This document shows positions 24,101 to 32,351 of a DNA stretch of 64,000 nt, one piece after another. The DNA lies in contig OZ024869.1 of NCBI GenBank assembly GCA_964017185.1, forward strand, positions 5,478,501 to 5,542,500. The letters are read 5' to 3'. Within the stretch, counting starts at the first letter, position 1. Every line of letters starts with the position of its first letter. The notes beneath the pieces were generated by a model that did not search any database, was not told the origin of the DNA, and worked only from the letters and a program-made list of their open reading frames with translations. The DNA is from Rugalucina vietnamica (Eukaryota; Mollusca; Bivalvia; Lucinida; Lucinidae). The position numbers and the translations under genes are program-made.

Positions 24101-27100
24101 ATTATAAAACTGTATTAGCTTCAATGATAGCTGCTTTGTATCATTTGGATGAGAGTGGTTGTTTGGCGATGATATGCAATTTGATACTAACATGTGTGCT
24201 TATCATTAATGTGGTTAGCTTAATCATGGATGTCGTGTCAGATAAATTTTGATGAATTTGTCACCATTTTTGCTTTTCCATATTTCTGACCGTTCAACAC
24301 AAGAAAAATAGTACATGAGCTGAGGCTCAAGAGTTTTAACAGCCTTAGCTCATATTAGCCTGGACTACTTTTTGTGGGACATAGGCAAACAACAGTATAG
24401 TCCCAGATGTGACGCAGCAGAATGCGGCGTCCCATCAGGGCCTGTTCTGTTTGCTTTGAGGAATTTCTCTGATAAAGGAGATTAAAATTTAAAGTCACTC
24501 CTGATGTTGCTTTAAATGATTTTTGATGCTGCCAAATGATAATGATCGTCAATTCGATTTTGTCAAAAAAGGTTAAGTATTAAAATTGTGTGTTTTTTTC
24601 ATGTTTTCAGACTATAAGACATCTCTGGTGTTTGAATTAACAGCAATGTCACATGACCACCTCAGTGTTATGTTTGAACATCCTCTACACGCAACTATGA
24701 TGACAGGTAAATAGAAAGTGTTGTTTATTCATGTACTTGTTTTTGTAGCAAACCAAAGGCAAACTTGTTAGCTGCGTTTCTGTCTTAAGTGTCGCTCATA
24801 CACTGAAAAAAAGTTATAAGAGGCCACTTTTCAAACTCATTTTTAATTTATAAGCCATGTTCAAAATTGAATGATTTTTTGCCAAAAGACTTGTATTTCA
24901 AGTAAATAAAGTTGCAAAGTGTTCAGAAATAATTTTCTTTCACTAAACGCGTTTTTCGTGTAAAAGTGCAAAAATCAGTGTTTTTGAAAAAGAAATGGGT
25001 AAAGCGCAAATTTTATTGAAATGAGGAATGGGTGTCACCAAAAGGGCCATTTCAGTTTGAAAAAACATCAAACATTCAAATTTTCTCAACTTGCAGATTT
25101 TTTACGCATTTTTAAAAAATCGCTATTTTCGAGATTTTTGGAAAAATCAACAATGTGCCTCTTAAACATGTTAATCCCTGTTAAATTTACTTTATGAGGC
25201 ATGGAAATGAGAAATATACATCGGAAGAGCTGTATTATACGATTTTCGAGGACAAACAGGTCACGATTGCCGCACACTTCCGGTTTGAATGCCAAATTTT
25301 AACGACCAAAATATCAAAATCGGTGGACGATTTTTAAAATTTTCAAAATCTATCACAGTCAAGTATTAAACATAAATGATCGCTGAAAATTTCAATTCCG
25401 TGCTGCTGCTAATAATGCAACCGGAGAAGAACAAAGTTTGTATGCAAATTGCATACAAAAAGCTGAATTCCTGTTATTCATGTTGCTGTCTTCTTGCATT
25501 TACAAAACTGAAACAAAAATTCTTATTGCAGCAACACATTTAACATGATTTTATCAATCACCATAGCAGTCAATAACACTTTCAAATAAATTAAAATGTA
25601 AAGCACAACGTAATAATATGACATTTAATTTGATGTTAATAAAGTGTGATTTTTGAAATGATTTATGAAATGAGGGTAACTTTACTCATGCTTCATCTGT
25701 GTGAAAAGTATCACACATTTTTTAATGCAGAAACTCACAGAGCCACTGGTAGACATTGGTTTATTCATATGATCATGAACTGTAATTGATCGGCTTTTTC
25801 TTTCTAAACTTGAAGGAAAAAATATAAGGAGGCCTCTTATAACTTTTTTTCAGTGTAGTTGAAACCAGTTTTGATATACAGAAAATATGATAAGAAGTAT
25901 TGTTAAAGTATATATATTGTCATAGTTGACTGCCATTGTAGGTTTAGTTTGAAATGAAATCTGAAAGAAATAAGGAGAAACATAAAAAAACTGCTGATAA
26001 AATGCATTACATGTTGTCTGAAATGGCTGATAAGGCTCTAGGTTTTATGGTAGATTACCTATATGTTTCAGTGGAGTTAGATTTGAGTGACATAACGTGC
26101 GTCAAGTGTAAGGTTTGTATGGGAAATGGAGATGACACAGTGTGTTCAGATGAGTTCATTTCCAGAGCCTTTCAAAGGTAGGTCTGCAGAGATTTTACAT
26201 TAATCAGCTGCTGCATTAAAAGCCAACAATATGCATATGTAAAAACAAAGTTTAAGGTACAGATCATTAGCTGCACAGCTGACCAGCTCCTTTGATTTTG
26301 CTCCATAAATAGTATGATGCCTCTTCTTTCTAAATCTGAAAATTGTACAGCCTGGGTTGTGCTGTTAGAAATCCAGATTGTTGGTTTCCTCAGACTAAGA
26401 CTCATTTTATTTTTATTTCTTGATGTAAGTTCAATTAGTTGTTATTGGAAAATTATGCTGGCATATTTTAAAGTTCTTTTTAGACCAATGAAGGGCTTAG
26501 TAGTTGTCATAAATTTATTTTTTATGGTATGGTAAATTAACCCTACATGACCTGAGATGTTGACCATGGATTTATAGCACTTACCCACCAGTTGTCTTTT
26601 TTTATTAATATTTTTTTTCATAGCAATGCTGTACTCTTTTGAATTTAGTAAAAAACAAATTTCTAAGTTGTATTTCTTGTTGCAGGTGTTTATCAATACC
26701 AGTTACACTACGGACTGTCATCCAGCGTGTTCAGTCAGATGTTCGGAAACTTACACCCCCTGAACCTGTGACTGTGAAACCAAATAAACCCAAGTTTAAG
26801 TGGAGATCAGAGAAAGTTAACATTCCATGTACAGTGACAAACACTAGTGTGACACTGACTCCTCAACTGGCCCATGCTAATGTGGATAGCTGGGCTTATG
26901 GACCTCATTTGGAATTGAAAAAGTACTATCTTCCCCATCAACCAAGTATGAGCAATAAATTCATGGAGCCACCCCCTCCGTCAGAAGAACATATAGAAAA
27001 GCCGTCGGCCAATCCATTATTGGCAACATTACTAGATCAGGGTTCCCCCATGACAGAACAGCACCATAATCCTGTCAGTGATAGTCCAATGTTATCAAAA

Positions 27101-30100
27101 TTGCTGGAGGAACAGACGCCGGTTACGTCTAATCCCCCTCCTGCATTTACTCAACCAAAGCAACGTAAACTCGGAAAGAGAAAATCTTCCAAAGACGTTT
27201 TGTCCGGTAAAGGACCGAAACAGCGACTGTCAGACTCAGACATTAATGAAAGACTAATCAGTGAAAGACATGGTCAGGGGATAGCAGAGAAACGGATAGA
27301 CTTAGATTCAAGTGGTGGATCATTCGAAGGTGACCAGATACGGCCACCGAGTGTTAGTAGTGTAGGAAGTATTGGGGGCCAGTCTTCGACTGGTTCCATT
27401 ATTGATCTGACAGACATTGGTGAATCGCATGTAAAGAAATTGGAATATACTCTAGACAATATAATGTCGAAGGAGGCGGGAATGGGCCACATGAACCTGA
27501 ACATGAGCATGAATAATAATCAAATGGGAGGCGCTGAAGGAATGAACTTTCAGATGCCTCATATGATGGACATGCATCATAGTCAGAACCCACACATGGG
27601 TGATGGAAGTGAGTTTATTCATCATCCGCAGTGGGGTTCGCATCCGACCCCGCCGAGACCAACGTCGAGAAACTCCCCACATCACAGTATGGTGCCAAAA
27701 AACGAGACAGCCTCTACCTCTCTTGAGGGAAACCTCACAGGGCCTGGGGACGGTAGAGACACACAAGGTCCTAACCTAACACACTGCCGACGCAATTCTG
27801 GACACGCAGTCAGACTTTCTAGTTTCAGGAGACAGAGCTCTAGGACTAGCATTGATAGCAACATGTCAGACCTTGTAAGTCCTGATGTGTTTTCTCCGAA
27901 TTCAAAGTCACCTGTGCATCATCCGTTGGCATCACCACATCGGATGGTGTCACCCAGTCATAGTTCGGCTCATAGTTCAACAGTGACTTCTCCTGTACAC
28001 CATCCTACAGTGTCGCCAAGTCATTTTTTATCAAACATTAAGTCTGAACCAGGTAATGTAGTATCTACGCCTATATCAATGACTTCACCTAGACATTCTT
28101 TAGATTCCAGGAGTGGTATTACTTCACCCAGACATTCACTTGATTCCAAAGGTGAAATCACTTCACCTAGACATTCATTGGATTCAAGGATGTCACCTCG
28201 GAATTCTTTAGATTCAAAAAGTGGGATATATCCATTACCAGGTTTAAGTAACAGTATGCCAGGAAGTTTTGCACCTTGCAGCACTCCAAGCCCTGTACTT
28301 TATTCAAGTGGGAAACCTAGTCTCTCTGCTTTAAAAGCTCAATTGGAAATGAAAAATGACATTATGAATAGTGGGTTTATGAGTTCTCAGGAAAAAGAAG
28401 GTCTTAAATCAGAGGAAAGAGTTGGGCCTCCAGGAGGGATGAAGTTAAGACTGAATATGAAGCATATTAATGATACTGTGAAACACTATGATAATGTGTC
28501 TCCACCAGAAAGTGACAAATCAAGGTCAAGCATGTTTGATTTCCATAGTGATGATGAAGAATTCTCACTTCCGCATTTGGAAAAATCAATGACTGTCATA
28601 TCATCATCACCAACAAGATTACAGATCTCAAACAAAAATAAAATGGTTAACTCGCTAAAATTCAATAAAACGGAAAAGTATAAAAGAAAAGAATCAAAGA
28701 AAAATTCCACTGGCGATTCTAGTAAAAGAAAAAGAGACAAGGATGAATCTAAAAAGGAAAAGAAAAGAAAAAAGGTTTCAAATAATTCATATTCTAAAAT
28801 AAATGATAATGCAGTGTATAAATCAACCACAGTAACAGTTGAAGGTGTTGGTGAAAACAATTTAAAACCTATGCCAAGGCTTAAAATAACCAAAAGTGGT
28901 GTTAACTTTGAAAGTGCTACAGTAGTTCCTATTGAGAGAAGTCCACAAGTGAAGGAGGAAACTGGAATTAATATAAAGACGGATAACCAGGCCAATACTG
29001 CTGCTCCAGTTGATAAAGTTAGAACTGGTAATGAAAGAATGGAGACACAAGCAATGGAAATAGGAAACATTGCAGATAAAGTTGGAATTGAGTTAACTTC
29101 AGGGATAAATGCAGAAAATGATAAATTTGTTGTAGGTCAAATAGAAGCAAATATTGATGCAAAAGAAATCTCTGCATTGCTTGAAGAAAAGGAATCACCT
29201 AAGAATGAAATCAAAATTAACAATGAAGAAGATAAAAGCATATCAGTCAATATTAACAACACTGCTGTGAAAAATGACAGAAGCTCTGCTGCTAAGTTTG
29301 AGAAAAATGCATCGTTCCACAATCATTCAGAGACATTGGAAAATCTATTAAAGGAAGGTGTAGATATCACTATTGGTGAAAAGGCTTCTTCTGACTCTTT
29401 GTTATCTAGTCTTTTGACAAAAGAAGTTGAAAAAGATGTGAAACAGAAAAGCATTGAAAAGAATGAAAGAATCAGAAATTCTTCTGTTTCCAGTGAAGGT
29501 ATTTTCGACAAAATAGCTGCAATGAAGACTGAAAATTCATCAGAAAATGAAAATGTGATAGATTTATCAAAAGACAATGCTGGTTTGGTGAATACCAAGA
29601 AAACTGTTTCCAAGTCTCAAAAACTGTTTAAAGCTCAACAAAGCACATCATCTCATCCAAAGGAGGATAAGAAAGCATCAGGCCGGACACCAACTGTGAA
29701 ATTAAAGCCAGTCACGTTTCCTAGCCCCACTTCTGCTCAGCCCCTCACCCCTACTACAAATGTTTTATCTAACTCTTCAGTTGCAAAGACAATATCTGCT
29801 TCTCCTACCTCAACCACTATAGGGAAAATTGGTGCAGTTTCCCTTGCTACATCAGGCTCTCAAAAACATTTAACACAGCCAAATAAAAGTCCACAAAACT
29901 CTCATAAACTTCCCTCAAAGGGTTCATCTGGTGCAATATTGTCCAAATCAGCAGGAAATTTGCAAAAGACTGTTCAGATTACTGGTGCAAGTGGGAAAAA
30001 TTCACCAATTTTACAATCTGGAAGCAAATCGGGTGGTTCTAATGCAAATAGAAGCACTAGTTTGTCATCTCTGAGTTCAAAATCAGACAAGTCACTTGAA

Positions 30101-32236
30101 AAGACAGCAAGAACATCGCTGTCGGGTAATAGGACATCATCTCCTTTATTGGGCAGGGAAAAAGACAGTTCAAAATCGAGAAGTTCCAGTGGAAGTCGTG
30201 ACCGTGATCGGGATAAGTCTACCTCAGCCAGTAAAACTAGTACACCTGCTACACCAGTTCTTAAGCAAGAAACTGCTGCATCAGTGCTTTCCTTTTTAAA
30301 TCCCAAAGCCAGTAGCATAGCTAAACTGCCGCCGATACCAAAAAAGTTAAGTTCTACTGATAGTGCTAAGAATTCTCCTACAACTTCCTATGTTAACTCA
30401 ACGACAACTTCTCCAGTGGTCACAAGTTCAGTTAGTCAGACCACTAGTGCTAGGACTGTGTCTTCTGGAGCAGCTTCCAATCCTAAAGGAAAGAATGTGC
30501 ATTCTAAACCAAATAACTTGAACAGACAACTCAATAATACAGTTGCTAATGCAGGAAATAGAACTGGTAACAATTCTCCAGTGAATTACTCAAATAAAAA
30601 TCATTCTAATTCATACTCAAATAAAAACAACTCAAATGCTAATAATGCAAGAATGAACAGTGCTAATAGTGGTTCTAATGCCAGTCGTGTAAATTCAGGA
30701 CAAAATGCTTCAAATGTGCCATCAAATAGAGGCAATAACAACTCAAGTCAAAATAGCAGGGGAAATGCTTCTGTGAATAACCAAAATAGGGGAGTATCAC
30801 ATAGCAATAGTAATAATAGAATGAATTCTACAAATAATGTGCCATCAAATGCTGTGTCAAATCGCTCAAACATTTCAGGAATAAACACAACATATAATCA
30901 AGGGAATAAAAATATTGCTTCAGTTCCAAATGCTCCAAGGGGTCCAGGACCCCCTGCAAGCTCAAACGCAACAACCATCAGTTCAACCCATGATGACCAT
31001 TCAAAGCCAAAACAGACTGCTCCTCAACCAACAGTACGTGGTAGGAAAAGCTCATTGTCGGCTGTGATTGATAAACTAACTTGTAAAGTCTCAGTCCCCA
31101 CATCGGAAGCAAACAAACAGGCTAAACCAAACGTTGAAAGAGTTGTTATAGATGAACCACCAGCTAGTCCGGAACCAGAAACTGCTAATGACAAAGTAGT
31201 TGATAAGGGGGAAAAAGCTAAAGTTGTTATCAATGAATCACCTGAAAGTCCTGAACCAGAGAATAAGAATTGTGGTGGTTCAGGTGCTCAAAAAAATGAA
31301 AGAACTAAAAGTGAAGGAAGTATAGTTAGTATTCCATTAGACAAACAAGTGTCTAGGTCTCCTGATATAACAAAGCAAGGAAACAGGGTTTCAGGCCATA
31401 GACAAAGCATTGGAGGTCAGGAAAAAGGGATATCTAATAGGCCAGGAAATTTATCTTTCTCAAACTCTTCAGGTGTGAAAAATAAATCAAGTCCCTCTCC
31501 TACCCTTTCTCAAAGCCCTATATCAATACCACTAACACCAAAGTCAAATGATTCACAAACTCCGTTATGGAATAAACCAAATCACCAAGTGTTAAAGAAA
31601 CAAAACAGTATAGAGAACTTGAAAACTCCCCATGAAGATACTAATGGTGAAGTAGTGGAGGACGAGGACTTGCGCATAATTCTCAATCAGAAACCACCTC
31701 AGGGTTACCACAATACACCAGGGGCTCCGGGCTCAAACAGGAGCAGGGGTTCCACTCCAGTTGACTTAAACGTCACCAGACAATCTCCAAATATTATGAA
31801 TGACAAAATGGATAAATCTAAGGAAAATAAGTTTGTGATGCCCGTGTCTAGAGCTTTATCAACGGATAAACAAAGTGAAGATTCCGAAAACCGTGTCAGT
31901 CCAAAGAAATCTAGGCCTAATTCTCGTCCCATTTTAAGTCCAGAGAGTCCATGTAGTAGTCCCGATAATGGATTAATCATAGATGTTGACAGCTCACCTA
32001 AACACATTCTCTGTAAAACAAACTCACCAATGTGCAATCAAGATGGCATCAGGAAAGATTTCAGAACTTCACCAAATTTTCTGAAAGCTGTGAAATCATC
32101 TCCCTTGTCAAAAATCAGGCCATCTCCGGGTACTTCGCCAACATCGAAAGAACGAATGTCGGATTCAAGTTCTCCATGTTTCCTTGACGATGACCTCATG
32201 GATGAAGCTTTAATAGGTGATGGTGCAGATGGTTAA
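6764..32236 (+). CDS. MED1: MED1, Mediator complex subunit 1 (15 exons; first exon not found)
   Basis: Mediator subunit 1 is a nuclear protein that links DNA-bound nuclear receptors and other activators to RNA polymerase II. Exons 6764-6885, 7658-7736, 8609-8796, 9668-9696, 11399-11470, 11950-12024, 12625-12692, 14886-14972, 17192-17312, 20008-20132, 20508-20605, 23529-23721, 24611-24706, 26072-26177 and 26686-32236 all have AG/GT borders and join in one open frame of 2,335 residues plus stop. Residues 1-500 follow the Med1 fold of human MED1 segment by segment (for example LVERLEVIARQ, YFVSPYDLL, LPQPVPVS, CLSIPVTLR). The tail holds LXXLL boxes at 598-602 (LATLL) and 622-626 (LSKLL), close to the two human NR boxes near 604 and 645. 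It also has the conserved SLSAVIDKL block and the acidic end DDDLMDEALIGDG. Human MED1 has 1,581 residues, so this tail is about 750 longer. The start codon is missing: exon 6764 begins with the last two bases of a codon, so a short upstream exon must exist. Identity is near certain; exact borders are by eye. Confidence 0.96.
7110..7657 (+). repeat. Minisatellite derived from the MED1 exon B splice acceptor
   Basis: There are 17 tandem copies of a 28-35 bp unit with core GACAAGNGGTATTACTCTG, directly before exon 7658-7736. That exon itself begins GACAAGCGGTATTACTCTG, so it forms the 18th copy. Units alternate between forms preceded by TTTTACAG (like the real acceptor) and forms preceded by GACTG. 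About eight intronic units keep TTTTACAG/GACAAG. The array therefore arose by tandem duplication across the intron-exon border. Confidence 0.93.
7658..7736 (+). CDS. MED1: MED1 exon B
   Basis: 79 bp, acceptor TTTTACAG, donor GTAAGT. It enters in phase 0 and leaves with one base. It encodes DKRYYSDALEKTSLQ followed by SCLDKLHKAMK; the second part matches human SCLETLQKALK. Its first 19 bases are repeated 17 times in the intron before it. Confidence 0.93.
7772..8012 (-). mobile_element. MITE-P copy 11, full length
   Basis: Lies in the MED1 intron between exons B and C; the core is GCTGTGCAGTTACTGCACAG. Confidence 0.82.
8335..8560 (+). repeat. Interspersed repeat, copy 1 (GTTGTTCTCAGTTGCATTGG type)
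   Basis: Shares GAACAACTT, ATGATCTGT, TTGGTTGTTCTCAGT and TTGGTTGTCTC-like blocks in the same order with 35325-35575. It lies just upstream of MED1 exon C. Confidence 0.5.
8609..8796 (+). CDS. MED1: MED1 exon C
   Basis: 188 bp, acceptor TCTCTAG, donor GTAAGG. It encodes LVERLEVIARQLGMS, then LFLSAEMFIVEILPD and VKDVKIGHHD. These align with human RLESIARQNGL, YITSDMFYVEV and CDVKVAHHGE, a strong anchor for the Med1 fold. Confidence 0.95.
9249..9524. mobile_element. MITE-N copy 1
   Basis: Inverted ends GGGGCCAATTGTTCAAAA and TTTTGAACAACTGGTTCC. Sub-terminal CAAATACACTGTTATTTTTT pairs with its complement. CCAG lies just outside both ends. The centre holds an A-run. Confidence 0.8.
9668..9696 (+). 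CDS. MED1: MED1 microexon D (29 bp)
   Basis: Only 29 bp: acceptor ATTTCAG, donor GTAAGT, encoding TCEDLVEVLR with the last codon split. It matches human CPELVQQLR. Without it the frame between exons C and E is lost, which supports its reality despite its size. Confidence 0.88.
9713..9905 (-). mobile_element. MITE-P copy 12, diverged
   Basis: The left end is intact; the core is altered (GATCAGCCATGGCGCGGTAC). MED1 intron D-E. Confidence 0.65.
9906..10658. other. Intron sequence without recognised content
   Basis: MED1 intron D-E between a MITE-P copy and the next; AT-rich, no exon-like homology. Confidence 0.5.
10659..10812 (-). mobile_element. MITE-P copy 13, truncated at the core
   Basis: ATGAGCCGTGTCATGAGAAA to CCGTGTAGCGAAATTAAAGG, then the match stops. 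Confidence 0.72.
10951..10995 (+). mobile_element. Head fragment of the same SINE
   Basis: Only GCCCCTTGTGGCTGAGTGGT and a few following bases remain. Box B is missing and a MITE-G copy follows. Confidence 0.6.
11027..11225 (+). mobile_element. MITE-G copy 2, partial
   Basis: ATAGGCAAACAGAATAACCC and GCTATTCTGTTTGCTTAGAC remain; the left end and inner stem are shortened. Confidence 0.7.
11399..11470 (+). CDS. MED1: MED1 exon E
   Basis: 72 bp, acceptor CTGTTTCAG, donor GTAAGT. It encodes KGDFDEFVTHMQGLLSIYSL, matching human KNFDEFSKHLKGLVNLYNL. Confidence 0.94.
11570..11925 (+). mobile_element. SINE tail interrupted by a MITE-N copy
   Basis: The tail's CCAGGAAGC portion and GAAAATTATTGACTGGGACA are split from the upstream ATGGTAGTTAATTACCAGG part by the inverted-repeat element at 11610-11850. 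CCAGG is present on both sides. Confidence 0.55.
11610..11850. mobile_element. MITE-N copy 2, inside a SINE tail
   Basis: ACCCAGTTGTTCAAAG and TTTTGAACAACTGGGC ends, flanked on both sides by CCAGG. The inner arms include AATCCTTTGCAGTGCAAAGG. Confidence 0.82.
11950..12024 (+). CDS. MED1: MED1 exon F
   Basis: 75 bp, acceptor TATTTTCAG, donor GTTGGT (weak). It encodes KSKAYLALSSLESDLNVLAQ, matching human KMYLALQSLEQDLSKM. It reads through in phase with exons E and G. Confidence 0.92.
12025..12624. other. MED1 intron F-G, nothing recognised
   Basis: AT-rich; GTGTACACCC and GGGTGTACAT near the ends may be remnants of an inverted-repeat element. Confidence 0.45.
12625..12692 (+). CDS. MED1: MED1 exon G
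   Basis: 68 bp, acceptor AAAATTTCAG, donor GTAAGT. It encodes SISGVANYIHKSPLGILLPR and RGG. The last residues match human VGYLTPRSGG. Confidence 0.87.
12800..12985 (+). mobile_element. tRNA-derived SINE with conserved tail, diverged copy
   Basis: Head TGGTGGCCAAGTGGTAGAAG is box-A like. The tail GACATGGCTGAAAAATTGTT with GACTGGGACGTTAAGCCATA is nearly intact. Confidence 0.65.
12986..13517. other. Intron sequence without recognised content
   Basis: Between a SINE tail and MITE-P copy 14 in MED1 intron G-H; no repeat or exon recognised. Confidence 0.5.
13518..13745 (+). mobile_element. MITE-P copy 14
   Basis: Near full length, but the core has lost part of one arm (GTGCAGTAATTGATCAGCGC). The AB1 element at 13799 begins about 50 bp later. 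Confidence 0.75.
13799..14873 (+). mobile_element. AB1 array-bearing element, copy 1 (intron G-H of MED1)
   Basis: It opens with a perfect hairpin (AGCTCACCTGAGCC/GGCTCACAGGTGAGCT), then CCGTCCGTCGT microsatellite. About two tandem units of about 456 bp follow, with CTTCTCC-GAACC and TGACCTTGACCTATTTTACG. It closes with CAGGTGAGCG (an inverted piece of the 5' hairpin), a short hairpin AGGACCATTGGTCCT and CTGG. No protein is encoded. The structure recalls pearl/cvA-type elements of oysters and non-autonomous Helitron-like elements. Confidence 0.85.
14886..14972 (+). CDS. MED1: MED1 exon H
   Basis: 87 bp, acceptor TTTTTTACAG, donor GTAATA. It encodes HPMKLIYFVSPYDLLCKKTK, matching human HLMNLKYYVSPSDLLDDKT. 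The array-bearing element upstream ends only about 12 bp before the exon, so the polypyrimidine tract is at the element junction. Confidence 0.93.
14973..15492. other. Intron sequence without recognised content
   Basis: Start of MED1 intron H-I before AB1 copy 2; nothing recognised. Confidence 0.5.
15493..17021 (+). mobile_element. AB1 element, copy 2 (intron H-I of MED1)
   Basis: Same start hairpin and same end (CAGGTGAGCGTTTACAGGAC, then CATTGGTCCTCTGG), with about three units of about 455 bp. It lies about 170 bp before exon I. Confidence 0.85.
17192..17312 (+). CDS. MED1: MED1 exon I
   Basis: 121 bp, acceptor TTGTGTTTCAG, donor GTACAG. It encodes LGHSVTVCLEPCATTNKLQT followed by MPMISVKTHHQDGK, aligning with human LGMNASVTIEGTSAVYKLP and the segment after it. 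Confidence 0.9.
17385..17881 (+). mobile_element. AB1-related 3' part
   Basis: It ends in the same CAGGTGAGCATTTACAGGAC, CATTGGTCCTCTGG. The body is different and carries two copies of CTGGAACTCTGGTTGCCA about 300 bp apart. No 5' hairpin is seen, so this is a truncated relative. Confidence 0.7.
17912..19498. mobile_element. hAT-like non-autonomous element with 8-bp target duplication
   Basis: AGTATGCA occurs at 17904-17911 and again at 19499-19506. Inside are short inverted ends (AGTGTTGTTCGA near the left, TCGTTACAACACT at the right). An 8-bp duplication with AGTGTTG-type ends fits the hAT superfamily. No transposase ORF is visible. It lies in MED1 intron I-J. Confidence 0.72.
19676..19901 (-). 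mobile_element. MITE-P copy 15
   Basis: Full-length copy just upstream of MED1 exon J; the core is GCTCTGCAGTTACTGTGAAG. Confidence 0.75.
20008..20132 (+). CDS. MED1: MED1 exon J
   Basis: 125 bp, acceptor CCTTTACAG, donor GTAAGA. It encodes MNSASLAASFVLVLPQPVPV, matching human ANSVDLPACFFLKFPQPIPV. Confidence 0.94.
20136..20376 (-). mobile_element. MITE-G copy 3, inverted
   Basis: It begins four bases after MED1 exon J and fills most of the intron before exon K. It ends CCAGGGTTAAATGAGTTAA, the reverse complement of the usual start. Confidence 0.72.
20508..20605 (+). CDS. MED1: MED1 exon K
   Basis: 98 bp, acceptor CACTGTTACAG, donor GTAAGT. It encodes LDISYGETKSLYSLILEQTS, then GKLKNGTELFV. 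It corresponds to the human LYELITQFEL region. A second in-intron AG at 20427 was not chosen because it breaks the frame. Confidence 0.88.
20910..23488 (+). mobile_element. MITE-P copy 16, split by an AB2 array element
   Basis: The left part 20910-21040 ends at GATAGTACTATACATCTTTT. The right part resumes at about 23375 (TTCTAAATCTGAAATTTCAA). The 2.3-kb element between is listed separately. Confidence 0.78.
21041..23374 (+). mobile_element. AB2 array-bearing element with 151-bp tandem array
   Basis: Start hairpin ATGTCCCCCCAACC/GGTGGGGGACAT, then a GTCGGC microsatellite (21091-21154). About 13 units of 151 bp follow, each with TGACCTTGACCTAATTTTCA and AGGTCA. Near the end is GGTTGGGGGGACAT, an inverted copy of the start, then hairpin GTTTTCCTCAGAAAAC. 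It lies in MED1 intron K-L and splits MITE-P copy 16. No coding capacity; the Arg-rich or Ala-rich frames come from the microsatellite. Confidence 0.88.
23529..23721 (+). CDS. MED1: MED1 exon L
   Basis: 193 bp, acceptor AATATTGTAG, donor GTAAGA. It encodes LPDQQHIYYLNDL, then GALVTKIPFTHPTSVAKVL and LLFNCVIQSLIRP. These align with human LPGQQHCYFLNKD, GTLVSKITFQHPGRVPLIL and VAYNTLIGSCVKR. Confidence 0.95.
23743..23961 (-). mobile_element. MITE-P copy 17
   Basis: Directly after MED1 exon L; the core GCTGTGCAGTTACTGCACAG is fully paired. Confidence 0.75.
24346..24582 (+). mobile_element. MITE-G copy 4
   Basis: AGCCTGGACTACTTTTTGTG to TTGTCAAAAAAGGTTAAG, ending about 30 bp before MED1 exon M. 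Confidence 0.72.
24611..24706 (+). CDS. MED1: MED1 exon M
   Basis: 96 bp, acceptor CATGTTTTCAG, donor GTAAAT. It encodes LVFELTAMSHDHLSVMFEHP, matching human LLQFEVCPLSESRFSVSFQHP. Confidence 0.93.
24801..25855. mobile_element. Mariner-like non-autonomous element with perfect 25-bp ends
   Basis: The left end CACTGAAAAAAAGTTATAAG continues for five more bases that pair perfectly with the right end at 25831-25855. TA lies on each side, as expected for Tc1/mariner target duplication. 1.06 kb, no transposase. MED1 intron M-N. Confidence 0.82.
26072..26177 (+). CDS. MED1: MED1 exon N
   Basis: 106 bp, acceptor ATATGTTTCAG, donor GTAGGT. It encodes VELDLSDITCVKCKVCMGNG and DEFISRAFQR, matching human VVMDVQDSTHVSCKLYKGL and DDFIAKVVQR. 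The open frame that runs in from 25954 is intron. Confidence 0.92.
26196..26404 (+). mobile_element. MITE-P copy 18, diverged
   Basis: In the last MED1 intron. The ends and GCACAGCTGACCAGCTCC are recognisable; the left arm is scrambled. Confidence 0.6.
26686..32236 (+). CDS. MED1: MED1 last exon (end of Med1 fold, NR boxes and disordered tail)
   Basis: Acceptor TTCTTGTTGCAG; stop TAA at 32234. It opens with CLSIPVTLRTVIQRV, the end of the Med1 fold. LXXLL motifs are at 27020-27034 (LATLL), 27092-27106 (LSKLL), 29336-29350 (LENLL) and 29402-29416 (LSSLL). A basic, NLS-like stretch rich in KRK is at about 28676-28790. Four SPRHSLDS-type repeats lie at 28085-28217, and an Asn/Ser-rich low-complexity tract at about 30480-30930. 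SSLSAVIDKL (31049-31078) and the acidic terminus (about 32185-32225) are conserved in human MED1. Human MED1 also puts its NR boxes and tail in one large last exon. By analogy the tail is disordered and used for activator contact and condensate formation. Confidence 0.96.
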
Positions 32237-32351
32237 CATAGCTGCTATATCAATGCGTAGCAGGGGTGCAATGCATTTCATTTTTGTAGTCAGTTTATTT
32301 TTGATCCATGGTTTGATCCATGTTTCATACCTTTATGCTGTCGTATAACTA

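Noticed and set aside
25954-26181. Separate small gene starting at 25954
   Set aside because: Only the part from 26072 matches MED1 and it is preceded by a good acceptor; the rest is open intron.
28486-29070. 194-residue minus-strand frame opposite the MED1 tail
   Set aside because: It is hydrophobic by composition because it mirrors Lys/Asn/Glu/Ser codons; it is a shadow of the MED1 exon.
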